From the NCBI RefSeq assembly GCF_014203715.1, contig NZ_JACHJP010000001.1, forward strand, positions 1,815,496 through 1,879,495: 64,000 nucleotides of DNA, written 5' to 3'. Of this stretch, positions 50,670-59,124 are shown in pieces. Under the pieces are notes generated by a model. That model searched no databases. It was given only the letters and a program-made list of their open reading frames with translations, and was not told where the DNA came from. Source of the stretch: Streptosporangium saharense. GTDB taxonomy: Bacteria > Actinomycetota > Actinomycetes > Streptosporangiales > Streptosporangiaceae. The stretch's first letter is position 1. Each line of letters starts with the position of its first letter. The position numbers and the translations under genes are program-made.

Positions 50670-52067
50670 ATGAACCAACGATCAGCACGGGTACGGTTGA
50701 CGACACTCGCCGTCGCCGCGGCGCTCGCCTGCGGGGCGACGCTGCTCACGAACGCGCCCGCACAGGCGGACACCGCAACCTTCGTCAAGGCATCGGAGTG
50801 GTCGGGCGGCTACACCGGCCAGATCACCGTCAAGAACACCGGAACCGCCACGCTCAACGGCTGGACGGTGGTTCTCGACCTGCCTTCGGGCACCACGATC
50901 GGCTCCTACTGGGACTCGCTCATGACGCAGTCCGGGAGCAAGTACACCTTCAAGAACCGTGAGTACAACGGCACGCTCGCCCCCGGCGCGACCGCCACCT
51001 TCGGCTGGGTCTCCGCGGGCACCGGGGCGCCGACCGGCTGCACGCTCAACGGCAACCCCTGCGCGGGCGGCCCCAGCCCCTCGCCGACCCCGACCGTCAC
51101 CCCCACCGTGACGCCGACCGTGACCCCCACGGTCACTCCCACCGTCACGCCCACGGTGACCCCGACGGTGACCCCGACGGTCCAGCCGGGCGGAACCCTG
51201 TGGATGGCCCCCTACGTCGACATGGGCGCCTGGCCGACGCCGGTCCTGTCCGACATGGTGACGGCCTCCGGGGTGAAGAACTACACCCTCGCCTTCGTCG
51301 GGGCCGGGACCTGCAAGGCCACCTGGTTCGGCGCCTACGACCCCCGCTCCGGATGGGGCAAGGACCAGATCGACGCCATCAGGGCGGCCGGGGGTGACGT
51401 GAAGATCTCCTTCGGCGGCGCCAGCGGCGTCGAGCTCGCCCAGGCCTGCAGCGACGTCACCGCCCTCTACAACGAGTACAAGGCGGTCGTCGACACCTAC
51501 GGCCTGAAGTACATCGACCTGGACATCGAGGGCGCGGCCACCCAGGACACCGCCTCCGTCAACCGCAGGTCGCAGGCGCTGGCCAAGCTCCAGCAGACCT
51601 ACCCCAACCTCAAGATCTCGCTGACGCTGCCGGTGCTGCCCGAGGGCCTCGTCGAGAGCGGCATCAACGTGGTCAAGTCGGCCAGGGACGCCGGGGTCAA
51701 CCTCGACCTGGTCAACGTCATGGCCATGGACTACTACCGTGACGCCGACTACGGCGACGCGGCCATCCAGGCGGCCAACAGCACGTTCAACCAGCTCAAG
51801 ACCCTCTACCCGGCCAAGACCGACGCCCAGCTCTGGAAGATGCTCGGCGTGACCCCGATGCTCGGCAAGAACGACGACGGCCGGACCTTCGACCAGGCCG
51901 ACGCCCGCCAGCTCGTGGCCTTCGCCAAGACCAAGCACCTGGGGATGCTCTCGTACTGGGAGGCCACCCGCGACCGCAACGCCTGCAACGGCCCCCTGTA
52001 CAAGTGCACCAACATCCCCCAGACGCCCTACGAGTTCGCCAAGATCTTCGTGGGATACAACGGATGA
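50670..52067 (+). CDS. Secreted GH18 chitinase with CBM2 and TPTV linker
   Basis: A 465-residue secreted enzyme. Signal peptide (cleavage near AQA, residue 33), short CBM2 (EWSGGYTGQITVKNTG), a linker of about nine TPTV repeats encoded by 12-bp DNA repeats, and a GH18-like barrel with YIDLDIEG (acid E287). ATG 50670 has GAGG six bases upstream; ATG 50658 is an alternative. Its stop overlaps the next start as ATGA, so it opens a three-gene translationally coupled unit. Confidence 0.88.
   Translation: MNQRSARVRLTTLAVAAALACGATLLTNAPAQADTATFVKASEWSGGYTGQITVKNTGTATLNGWTVVLDLPSGTTIGSYWDSLMTQSGSKYTFKNREYNGTLAPGATATFGWVSAGTGAPTGCTLNGNPCAGGPSPSPTPTVTPTVTPTVTPTVTPTVTPTVTPTVTPTVQPGGTLWMAPYVDMGAWPTPVLSDMVTASGVKNYTLAFVGAGTCKATWFGAYDPRSGWGKDQIDAIRAAGGDVKISFGGASGVELAQACSDVTALYNEYKAVVDTYGLKYIDLDIEGAATQDTASVNRRSQALAKLQQTYPNLKISLTLPVLPEGLVESGINVVKSARDAGVNLDLVNVMAMDYYRDADYGDAAIQAANSTFNQLKTLYPAKTDAQLWKMLGVTPMLGKNDDGRTFDQADARQLVAFAKTKHLGMLSYWEATRDRNACNGPLYKCTNIPQTPYEFAKIFVGYNG
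51078..51190 (+). repeat. 12-bp coding repeats for a TPTV linker
   Basis: Repeats of the type ACCCCCACGGTC, with synonymous variation, encode the TPTV linker of the third chitinase. Confidence 0.85.
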
Positions 52068-53731
52068 ACCTCAGGAGGTTGGCGGCGGTAGCCGTACTGG
52101 CGATCGGCGGCACCATGCTCGCCGCCACGCCGGCTCACGCCGCCAACATCGCCACGAACCCCGGCTTCGAGAACGACCTGGCCGGTTGGTCCTGTACGGC
52201 GGGCGCCGGCGCCACGGTGGTCTCCTCGCCGGTGCACGGCGGGTCCAAGGCCCTCCAGGCGACGCCGCAGGGTTCCGACACGGGCCGCTGCCAGCAGACG
52301 GTCTCGGTCAAGCCGTCCTCGTCCTACACGCTGTCGGGCTGGGTGCGTGGGGGATACGTCTTCCTCGGCGTGAGCGGCACCGGCACCACGGACCAGAACA
52401 CGTGGACCTCCTCGCCGTCGGCCTACTCCCAGCTCACCCGGACCTTCACCACCGGCGCCTCGACCAAGACGGTGACGATCTACGTCAACAGCTGGTACGG
52501 CCAGGGCGCCTACCAGGCCGACGACATCGTGCTCGACGGCCCTCCCGGCGAGGGCACGCCGACCGACATCACCCCGCCGACGGTGCCGACCGGCCTGACC
52601 GTGGGCGGGCCAACGAGCAGCTCGCTGAACCTGGCGTGGTCGGCCTCGACCGACGACTCGGGCAGGATCGACCGCTACGAGGTCTCCAGGGACAACGGCA
52701 ACCCCGTCAGCGCGGGCACGGCCCTGAGCCACACCGCGACCGGCCTGAGCCCCGACACCACCTACGGCTTCCGGGTCAGGGCCTGTGACGGCTCGGGCAA
52801 CTGCTCCGCCTACAGCTCCTCGGTCAGCGGCAAGACCAGCGGCGGCACCGTGCCCCCGCCCGGCGAGATCCGCTACGCGCCCTACATCGACATCACGATG
52901 GCGACTCCCTCCCTGGTCGGCGCGGCAAACGCCACCGGGGTGAAGAACTACACCCTCGCCTTCGCCCTCGGCGACAGCAGCGGCTGCAACCCCGCCTGGG
53001 GCGGCACCATCCCCGTCGACGAGCCACGGATCATCAACGACGTCAGGGCGCTCCAGGCGCAGGGCGGCCAGGTCATCGTGGCCACCGGCGGCGCCCAGGG
53101 CCCCTACCTCGAACACACCTGCGGCACCTCCGCCGCGCTGCTCACCGCCTACAAGAAGGTGCTCGACACCGTCGGCACCAACCACCTGGACGTGGACGTC
53201 GAGGCCTCCATCGACGTCAACAAGGTCAACACCGCGCTGAAGCAGCTCCAGGCGGAGCGCGGCACCGTGATCAGCTACACGCTGCGCATCCAGGGCCAGG
53301 ACTACGGCCTCGACCCCTTCTCCGTCTCGATCCTGCAGGACGCGGCGGCCAAGGGACTCGACGTCATCGTCAACCCGATGCTGATGGACTTCGGCTACAG
53401 CGGGAACTGGGGCAGCGCGCTGATCAGCGCCGCCGAGGCGACGCTCAAGCAGATGAAGGGCATCTGGCCCGCCAAGACCGACGCGCAGCTCAGGAAGAGG
53501 CTCGGCCTCACCCCCATGATCGGCAAGAACGACACCGGATCGACCACCACCCAGGCCGACGCCCGGTCGCTGCTCAACTGGGCCAACAGCAACCACGTGG
53601 CCTACATCGGCTTCTGGTCGGCCGGCCGTGACAACGGCGGCTGCCCCAACGGCCAGGTCTCGCCCACCTGCAGCGGCATCTCTCAGTCGCCGTGGGAGTT
53701 CACCACAATCTTCAAGGGATTCACCGGATGA
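52064..53731 (+). CDS. Secreted GH18-like chitinase with CenC-like CBM and FN3
   Basis: A 555-residue secreted protein. Signal peptide (cleavage near AHA, residue 26), a CenC/CBM4_9-type carbohydrate-binding module (NIATNPGFENDLAGWSC, about 27-165), an FN3 domain (about 175-260) and a GH18-like barrel. The active-site strand is HLDVDVEAS with acid E380. ATG 52064 lies in the previous stop (ATGA). Signal peptide and binding module are almost identical in DNA to the next gene; the catalytic domains differ. Confidence 0.85.
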   Translation: MNLRRLAAVAVLAIGGTMLAATPAHAANIATNPGFENDLAGWSCTAGAGATVVSSPVHGGSKALQATPQGSDTGRCQQTVSVKPSSSYTLSGWVRGGYVFLGVSGTGTTDQNTWTSSPSAYSQLTRTFTTGASTKTVTIYVNSWYGQGAYQADDIVLDGPPGEGTPTDITPPTVPTGLTVGGPTSSSLNLAWSASTDDSGRIDRYEVSRDNGNPVSAGTALSHTATGLSPDTTYGFRVRACDGSGNCSAYSSSVSGKTSGGTVPPPGEIRYAPYIDITMATPSLVGAANATGVKNYTLAFALGDSSGCNPAWGGTIPVDEPRIINDVRALQAQGGQVIVATGGAQGPYLEHTCGTSAALLTAYKKVLDTVGTNHLDVDVEASIDVNKVNTALKQLQAERGTVISYTLRIQGQDYGLDPFSVSILQDAAAKGLDVIVNPMLMDFGYSGNWGSALISAAEATLKQMKGIWPAKTDAQLRKRLGLTPMIGKNDTGSTTTQADARSLLNWANSNHVAYIGFWSAGRDNGGCPNGQVSPTCSGISQSPWEFTTIFKGFTG

Positions 53732-56010
53732 ACCTCAGGAAGCTCGCGGCGGCCGCCGTACTGGCGATCGGCGGCACCATGCTCGCCGCCACGCCCGCCC
53801 ACGCCGCCAACATCGCGTCCAACCCCGGCTTCGAGGACGGCCTGGCCGGTTGGTCCTGTACGGCCTCCTCCGGTGCGACGGCGGTCTCCTCGCCGGTGCA
53901 CGGCGGGTCCAAGGCCCTTCAGGCGACGCCGCAGGGTTCCGACACGGGCCGCTGCCAGCAGACGGTCCCCGTCAAGCCGTCCTCCTCCTACTCCCTGTCC
54001 GGCTGGGTGCGCGGCGCCTACGTCTTCCTCGGCGTGAGCGGCACCGGCATCACCGAGCAGAGCACGTGGACCTCCTCTCCTTCGGCCTACGCGCAGCTCA
54101 CCCGGACCTTCACCACCGGCGCCTCGACGAACTCGGTGACGATCTACGTCAACAGCTGGTACGGCCAGGGCGCCTACCAGGCCGACGACATCGTCCTCGA
54201 CGGTCCTCCAGGAGCCGGGGCGCCCGCCGTACCCACGAACGTGACCGGCACGAGCACCCCCAGCACCGCCACGCTGAAGTGGGCCGCCTCGGAAGGGGCG
54301 ACCAGCTACAACGTCTACCGTGACGGGACCAAGGTCGGCTCGGCCACGACGACCACCTACACCGACATCGGCGCCCCCGCGGGCTCCCACGTCTACCAGG
54401 TGACCGCGGTCAACGCCGTCGGCGAGTCGGCCAGGTCGGAGTCGGTCACGCTGGTCGTCGGCAACGACACCCCGCAGGTGCCCGCCACCCCCACCGGCCT
54501 GACCGGCACGGGCGGCACGACCACGGCCACGCTGAAGTGGACCGCCTCGTCCGGCGCGACGAGCTACAACGTCTACCGTGACGGCGTCAAGGTCGGCACG
54601 GCCACGACGACCACCTACACGGAGACCCCCTCAGCCGGCAGCTACAGCTACCAGGTGAGCGCCGTCAACTCGGTCGGCGAGTCGGCCAAGACCGCCGCGG
54701 TCTCGGTCACGGTCGGCAACGACACCCCGCCGCCGCCCGGGACCCCCACCGGCGTGACCGCCACGGTCAGCGGCACCACCGTGACGCTGAAGTGGAACGG
54801 CGCCTCGGGCAACCCGACCGGCTACAACGTCTACCGGGGCAACAGCAAGGTCGGCACGACCACGACCACGACCTTCAGCGAGGTCCTGGCGGGCGGCACC
54901 TACGCCTACCAGGTCAGCGCCGTCAACCCCACGGGTGAGTCGGCCAAGTCCGCCCCGGTCACCGTCACGGTCGGCCCCGGCGACCCGACGAGCAACAGGG
55001 TCCTGGTCGGCTACCTGCACGCCTCCTTCGCCAACGGCTCCGGCTACGTGCGCATGGCCGACGTGCCCAAGGAGTGGGACTTCATCAACCTCTCCTTCGG
55101 CGAGCCGACCTCGGTGACCTCCGGTGACATCCGCTTCGTGCGCTGCCCGGTCGCCGAGTGCCCCAGCGTCGAGCCCGACGCCGACTTCATCGCGGCCATC
55201 AAGGCCAAGCAGGCCCAGGGCAAGAAGGTGCTGATCTCGATCGGCGGCCAGAACGGCCAGGTCCAGCTCACCACGACGGCCGCGCGTGACAAGTTCGTCG
55301 AGTCGGTCGGCGCCATCATCGACAAGTACGGCCTCGACGGCCTCGACGTCGACTTCGAGGGTCACTCGCTCTACCTCAACGCCGGGGACACCAACCTCTC
55401 GGCCCCGACCACCCCGGTCATCGTCAACCTGATCTCCGCGCTGAAGACCCTCAAGGCCAAGTACGGCTCCAAGTTCGTGCTGACCATGGCCCCGGAGACG
55501 TTCTTCGTCCAGCTCGGCTACCAGTTCTACGGTCCCGGCGCCAACGGCTCCGCCGACCAGCGGGCCGGGTCCTACCTGCCCGTCATCCACGCGATGCGCA
55601 ACGACCTGACCCTGCTGCACGTCCAGGACTACAACTCCGGGCCGATCACCGGCCTGGACAACCAGTACCACACCATGGGCAACGCGGACTTCCACATCGC
55701 CATGACGGACATGCTGCTGGCGGGCTTCCCGATCGCGGGCAACACGAACAACGTCTTCCCCGCCCTGCGCCCCGAGCAGGTCGCGATCGGCCTGCCCGCC
55801 GCGCAGTACGCGGGCAACGGCTACACCTCGGTGGCCGAGGTCCAGAAGGCCTTCGACTGCCTCGCCAAGGGGACGAACTGCGGTACCTACAAGCCGAGGG
55901 GCGTCTACCGAGGGCTGCGTGGCCTGATGACCTGGTCGATCAACTGGGACAAGTACAACAACTTCGAGTTCTCCCGCAACCACAGGGCCTACCTCGACGC
56001 CCTGAACTGA
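53728..56010 (+). CDS. Secreted GH18 chitinase with CenC-like CBM and three FN3 domains
   Basis: A 760-residue secreted chitinase. Signal peptide (residues 1-26), CenC-like module (about 27-165), three FN3 domains (about 170-430, with ATSYNVYRDG repeated) and a classical GH18 barrel with YGLDGLDVDFEG (acid E544). ATG 53728 lies in the previous stop (ATGA), so this is the last gene of a coupled operon. It is followed by the 41-bp hairpin array. Confidence 0.92.
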   Translation: MNLRKLAAAAVLAIGGTMLAATPAHAANIASNPGFEDGLAGWSCTASSGATAVSSPVHGGSKALQATPQGSDTGRCQQTVPVKPSSSYSLSGWVRGAYVFLGVSGTGITEQSTWTSSPSAYAQLTRTFTTGASTNSVTIYVNSWYGQGAYQADDIVLDGPPGAGAPAVPTNVTGTSTPSTATLKWAASEGATSYNVYRDGTKVGSATTTTYTDIGAPAGSHVYQVTAVNAVGESARSESVTLVVGNDTPQVPATPTGLTGTGGTTTATLKWTASSGATSYNVYRDGVKVGTATTTTYTETPSAGSYSYQVSAVNSVGESAKTAAVSVTVGNDTPPPPGTPTGVTATVSGTTVTLKWNGASGNPTGYNVYRGNSKVGTTTTTTFSEVLAGGTYAYQVSAVNPTGESAKSAPVTVTVGPGDPTSNRVLVGYLHASFANGSGYVRMADVPKEWDFINLSFGEPTSVTSGDIRFVRCPVAECPSVEPDADFIAAIKAKQAQGKKVLISIGGQNGQVQLTTTAARDKFVESVGAIIDKYGLDGLDVDFEGHSLYLNAGDTNLSAPTTPVIVNLISALKTLKAKYGSKFVLTMAPETFFVQLGYQFYGPGANGSADQRAGSYLPVIHAMRNDLTLLHVQDYNSGPITGLDNQYHTMGNADFHIAMTDMLLAGFPIAGNTNNVFPALRPEQVAIGLPAAQYAGNGYTSVAEVQKAFDCLAKGTNCGTYKPRGVYRGLRGLMTWSINWDKYNNFEFSRNHRAYLDALN

Positions 56011-56016
56011 CAGGCC

Positions 56017-56217
56017 CCTCGCCGCCGGGGGAGACGGACCCCCGGCGGTGAGGTCTCCATCGCCATCGGAGGAGACGGACCTCCGATGGCGAGGTGTACA
56101 TCGCTTCTGAGGGAGACGGACCCTCGGAGGCGAGGTGTTCATCGCCGCCGGGGGAGACGGACCCCCGGCGGCGAGGTTCCCATCGGCGCCGGGGGAGACG
56201 GACCTCCGGCGCCGATG
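56017..56217 (+). repeat. Five tandem 41-bp hairpins with constant loop AGACGGA
   Basis: Loops AGACGGA lie at 56032, 56073, 56114, 56155 and 56196, exactly 41 bp apart. Each is flanked by 15-base arms (left arms 56017, 56058, 56099, 56140, 56181; right arms 56039, 56080, 56121, 56162, 56203) and separated by 4-base linkers. The stem sequences differ between units but remain paired: ATCGGAGG/CCTCCGAT in unit 2, GCCGCCGGGGG/CCCCCGGCGGC in unit 4, CATCGGCGCCGG/CCGGCGCCGATG in unit 5. Most exceptions in the inner stem are G-U wobbles. Left arms usually start CATCG and right arms end CGAGG. It lies between the GH18 operon and the GH19 gene. Confidence 0.95.
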
Positions 56218-56316
56218 TTCTTCGCGGGTCCCCGTGTCTCCGCCCCTTCCGGGACCCGAACCCCGTAACGTCCGCCCCAGAGCCCCCCGCGCCTCAGAGC
56301 CCCAAGGAGTGAGCAA

Positions 56317-57462
56317 GTGACGAGACTACGCATCATGGCGTCCATCGCCGCGGCCGCGGTGACGGGCGCCCTGGCGGTCGTCCTCCCCGCGGCCTCCGCC
56401 TCCACCACCTCCGCCGTGGCCGCCCCCGCCTGCGTGACTCCCTGGAGCGCCTCGAAGGTCTACACGGGCGGCAACACCGCCTCCCACAACGGTCACAACT
56501 GGTCGGCCAAGTGGTGGACCCAGAACGAGACCCCGGGCGTCGCCGCCGTGTGGGCGGACCAGGGGGTGTGCGGGAACGGCACGCCGACCCCCACCCCGAC
56601 GCCGACCAACCCGACGCCGACGCCGAGCACCCCGACCTGCGACCACCCCGACTGGGTCGCGGGCAGGACCTACGTCACCGGCGACATCGTCAGGTACACC
56701 AACGGCCGCTACTACCAGGCCACCCACGACAACCCGGGCTACGACCCCGTGATCAGCACGTGGTACTGGTCGCCGTACATCTGCCGCCCCTCGGGCACCC
56801 CGACCCCCACGCCCACCCCGACGTCCACGACGCCGAACCCCGGGGGCTTCGTGGTCAGCGAGGCGCAGTTCAACCAGATGTTCCCGAGCCGCAACCCCTT
56901 CTACACCTACAACGGCCTGGTCAACGCGCTGAGCGCCTACCCGGCGTTCGCGGGCACCGGCAGTGACACGGTCAGGAAGCAGGAGGCCGCGGCTTTCCTG
57001 GCGAACGTCAGCCACGAGACCGGCGGCCTGGTCTACGTCGTGGAGCAGAACACCTCGAACTACCCGCACTACTGCGACTCCAGCCAGCCGTACGGCTGCC
57101 CCGCGGGACAGGCGGCCTACTATGGCAGGGGCCCGATCCAGCTGAGCTGGAACTTCAACTACAAGGCGGCGGGTGACGCCCTGGGCATCGACCTGCTGCG
57201 CAACCCCAACCTGGTGCAGACCGACCCGGCCGTGGCCTGGAAGACCGGCATCTGGTACTGGATGACCCAGAACGGCCCCGGCACGATGACCCCGCACAAC
57301 GCCATGGTCAACGGCGCCGGGTTCGGCGAGACGATCCGCAGCATCAACGGCGCCCTGGAGTGCAACGGAGGCAACCCCTCCCAGGTGCAGAGCAGGATCA
57401 ACAGCTACCAGAGGTTCACCCAGATCCTCGGTGTGACTCCGGGCGGCAACCTTAGCTGCTGA
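56317..57462 (+). CDS. Secreted GH19 chitinase with two CBM5/12 modules
   Basis: A 381-residue secreted chitinase. Signal peptide (about residues 1-33), a CBM5/12 chitin-binding module (VYTGGNTASHNGHNWSAKWW), a PTPT linker, a second CBM5/12 (GRTYVTGDIVRYTNGRYYQA), another linker, and a GH19 domain from about residue 175. The catalytic pair is E234 (SHETGG) and E243 (VVEQNT), nine apart as in actinobacterial GH19 enzymes; YYGRGPIQLSWNFNY is the family signature. GTG 56317 has AAGGAG upstream. A strong terminator follows. Confidence 0.94.
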   Translation: MTRLRIMASIAAAAVTGALAVVLPAASASTTSAVAAPACVTPWSASKVYTGGNTASHNGHNWSAKWWTQNETPGVAAVWADQGVCGNGTPTPTPTPTNPTPTPSTPTCDHPDWVAGRTYVTGDIVRYTNGRYYQATHDNPGYDPVISTWYWSPYICRPSGTPTPTPTPTSTTPNPGGFVVSEAQFNQMFPSRNPFYTYNGLVNALSAYPAFAGTGSDTVRKQEAAAFLANVSHETGGLVYVVEQNTSNYPHYCDSSQPYGCPAGQAAYYGRGPIQLSWNFNYKAAGDALGIDLLRNPNLVQTDPAVAWKTGIWYWMTQNGPGTMTPHNAMVNGAGFGETIRSINGALECNGGNPSQVQSRINSYQRFTQILGVTPGGNLSC

Positions 57463-57475
57463 GTTTCCGCCCGGC

Positions 57476-57522
57476 GGACGGATCCCGGCCAAGGTCGCAG
57501 GCCGGGGTCCGTCCATCTTTTT
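57476..57522 (+). terminator. Rho-independent terminator after the GH19 gene
   Basis: GGACGGATCCCGGCC (57476-57490) pairs with GGCCGGGGTCCGTCC (57500-57514), 15 bp with one wobble and a 9-nt loop, followed by ATCTTTTT. Confidence 0.92.
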
Positions 57523-57552
57523 CCCCGCAATCAGTACTCCCTGTGTGTGATC

Positions 57553-57579
57553 CACCACAGATGGTTAGCATCTGTGGTG
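57553..57579. promoter_or_regulatory. 11-bp inverted-repeat operator before the MFS gene
   Basis: CACCACAGATG (57553-57563) and CATCTGTGGTG (57569-57579) are perfect arms around GTTAG. TAGCAT at the centre could be a -10 box, so a bound regulator would block the promoter. The pattern resembles GntR-type sites (TGGT..ACCA). It is 13 bp before ATG 57592. Confidence 0.65.
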
Positions 57580-57591
57580 TCGGGGGTGCGC

Positions 57592-58791
57592 ATGCCGAAT
57601 GAACTACGCGGGGGCCAGGTCCTCAACCTGGCGCTCGCGACGACAGCTTTCGCCGTCACCTTCTGGGCGTGGAACCTGATCGGGCCACTCGCCGGGAGCT
57701 ACAGCAGGCAGCTCGGCCTGTCACCGCCGCAGACGTCCCTGCTGGTCGCGATCCCGGTGCTGGTCGGCTCCCTCGGCCGCATCCCGGTCGGCGTGCTCAC
57801 CGACAAACTCGGCGGGCGGGTCATGTTCGCCGCCGTGTGCTTCGTGACGATCGTCCCGGTGCTCGGGGTCGGCCTGTCCGACTCCTACGGCTGGCTGCTG
57901 CTGTGGGGCTTCCTGCTCGGCCTCGGCGGCACCTCCTTCGCCGTCGGCATCCCGTTCGTCAACGCGTGGTACCGCCCGGAACGACGCGGCTTCGCCACCG
58001 GCGTCTTCGGCATGGGCATGGGCGGCACTGCCGTGTCCGCGTTCCTGACGCCCCGCCTGGTCGAGTCGTTCGGCAGGACCCAGACCCACGTGCTGATGGC
58101 CGTACTGCTGGCCGTGATGGGCGTCGTGATCCTGCTGTTCAGCCGCGACTCGCCCGAGTGGAGACCCGCGACGACGTCCGCGCTGCCCCGGATCCGCGAG
58201 GCCGTCAAGATCAAGGCGACCTGGCAGTGCGCGTTCCTCTACGCCGTCTGCTTCGGCGGCTTCGTCGCCTTCTCCACCTACCTGCCCACCCTGCTCCAGG
58301 TGGTGTACGGCTACACGCAGACCGACGCGGGCCTGCGGGACGCCGGGTTCTCGCTGGCCGCAGTCTTCGCCAGACCCGTCGGCGGCACGCTGTCCGACCG
58401 GATCGGCGCGGCCAGGGTGCTGTTGGTCTCCTTCGCCGGAACCGCGATCATGGCCGTCGTGCTGGCCTTCGAGCCGCCTCCGGAGATCCCCGCGGGCCTG
58501 TGCTTCGTGCTGATGGCCCTGTTCCTCGGCCTCGGCACGGGCGGTGTCTTCGCCCTGGTCGCCAAGCTCGTCGAGCCGTCCAGGGTGGGAACGGTGACCG
58601 GCCTGGTCGGCGCGGCCGGAGGTCTTGGCGGCTACTTCCCGCCGCTGGTCATGGGCGTGGTCTACTCAGTGACCCAGGCCTACACGATCGGCTATCTCCT
58701 GCTCGCCCTGACCGCCCTGGCCGCGCTGTTCTACACCGCGAAGGCCTTCATCTCCGCTTCGCGGAACGGCGGTGGCCCAGCACCCCGATGA
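57592..58791 (+). CDS. MFS transporter (NarK/oxalate-formate-like)
   Basis: A 399-residue transporter with 12 helices. Motifs GVLTDKLGGRVMF and PVGGTLSDRIGAARVLL are MFS A-motifs in both halves, and GMGMGGTAVSAF and VGAAGGLGGYFPPLVMG are the glycine-rich signatures of nitrate/nitrite porters. Nitrate or a small organic anion is the likely substrate. ATG 57592 is favoured; upstream GTGs are possible. A perfect operator precedes it. Confidence 0.85.
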   Translation: MPNELRGGQVLNLALATTAFAVTFWAWNLIGPLAGSYSRQLGLSPPQTSLLVAIPVLVGSLGRIPVGVLTDKLGGRVMFAAVCFVTIVPVLGVGLSDSYGWLLLWGFLLGLGGTSFAVGIPFVNAWYRPERRGFATGVFGMGMGGTAVSAFLTPRLVESFGRTQTHVLMAVLLAVMGVVILLFSRDSPEWRPATTSALPRIREAVKIKATWQCAFLYAVCFGGFVAFSTYLPTLLQVVYGYTQTDAGLRDAGFSLAAVFARPVGGTLSDRIGAARVLLVSFAGTAIMAVVLAFEPPPEIPAGLCFVLMALFLGLGTGGVFALVAKLVEPSRVGTVTGLVGAAGGLGGYFPPLVMGVVYSVTQAYTIGYLLLALTALAALFYTAKAFISASRNGGGPAPR

Positions 58792-58999
58792 GCACGCCGA
58801 CCACCAGCATCACGAGCAGGGCCAGCCACAGCGGCCAGGTCACGCTGAAGGCCAGCCAGCGGATCCTGACGGGCACGCGGTTCTGCGCGATGAAGCTCAC
58901 CCCGGCCACCAGCAGCGCCAGCGCCACCCACACTCTCGTGGGCAACTCGGCGATCCACCTGCCGAACGACCATTGCCTGCCCTCGGGTGTCGATGACAT
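58748..58999 (-). CDS. LapA-domain (DUF1049) membrane protein
   Basis: An 83-residue protein with two hydrophobic helices separated by QNRVPVRIRWLAFSVTW, the LapA/YciS pattern, and a basic C-terminus HRRSAKRR. ATG 58999; GTG 59005 is an alternative. Its 3' end overlaps the MFS gene by 44 bp, tail to tail. Confidence 0.7.
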   Translation of the reverse strand: MSSTPEGRQWSFGRWIAELPTRVWVALALLVAGVSFIAQNRVPVRIRWLAFSVTWPLWLALLVMLVVGVLIGVLGHRRSAKRR

Positions 59000-59124
59000 G
59001 AGCACCCCCAGTGACTACCGTTTGTGATGATTGTAGTGCTTTGAGCAATGTAAGCTGAGAGACAGGTCTCGTTTTCAAGACCGAGTGGGCGTGAGGCAAC
59101 CGGTTCCGGCAGGCTGTTACCGTC

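Noticed and set aside
56017..56217. CRISPR array
   Set aside because: The constant part is only about 11 bp and the variable parts are self-complementary; no cas genes are present.
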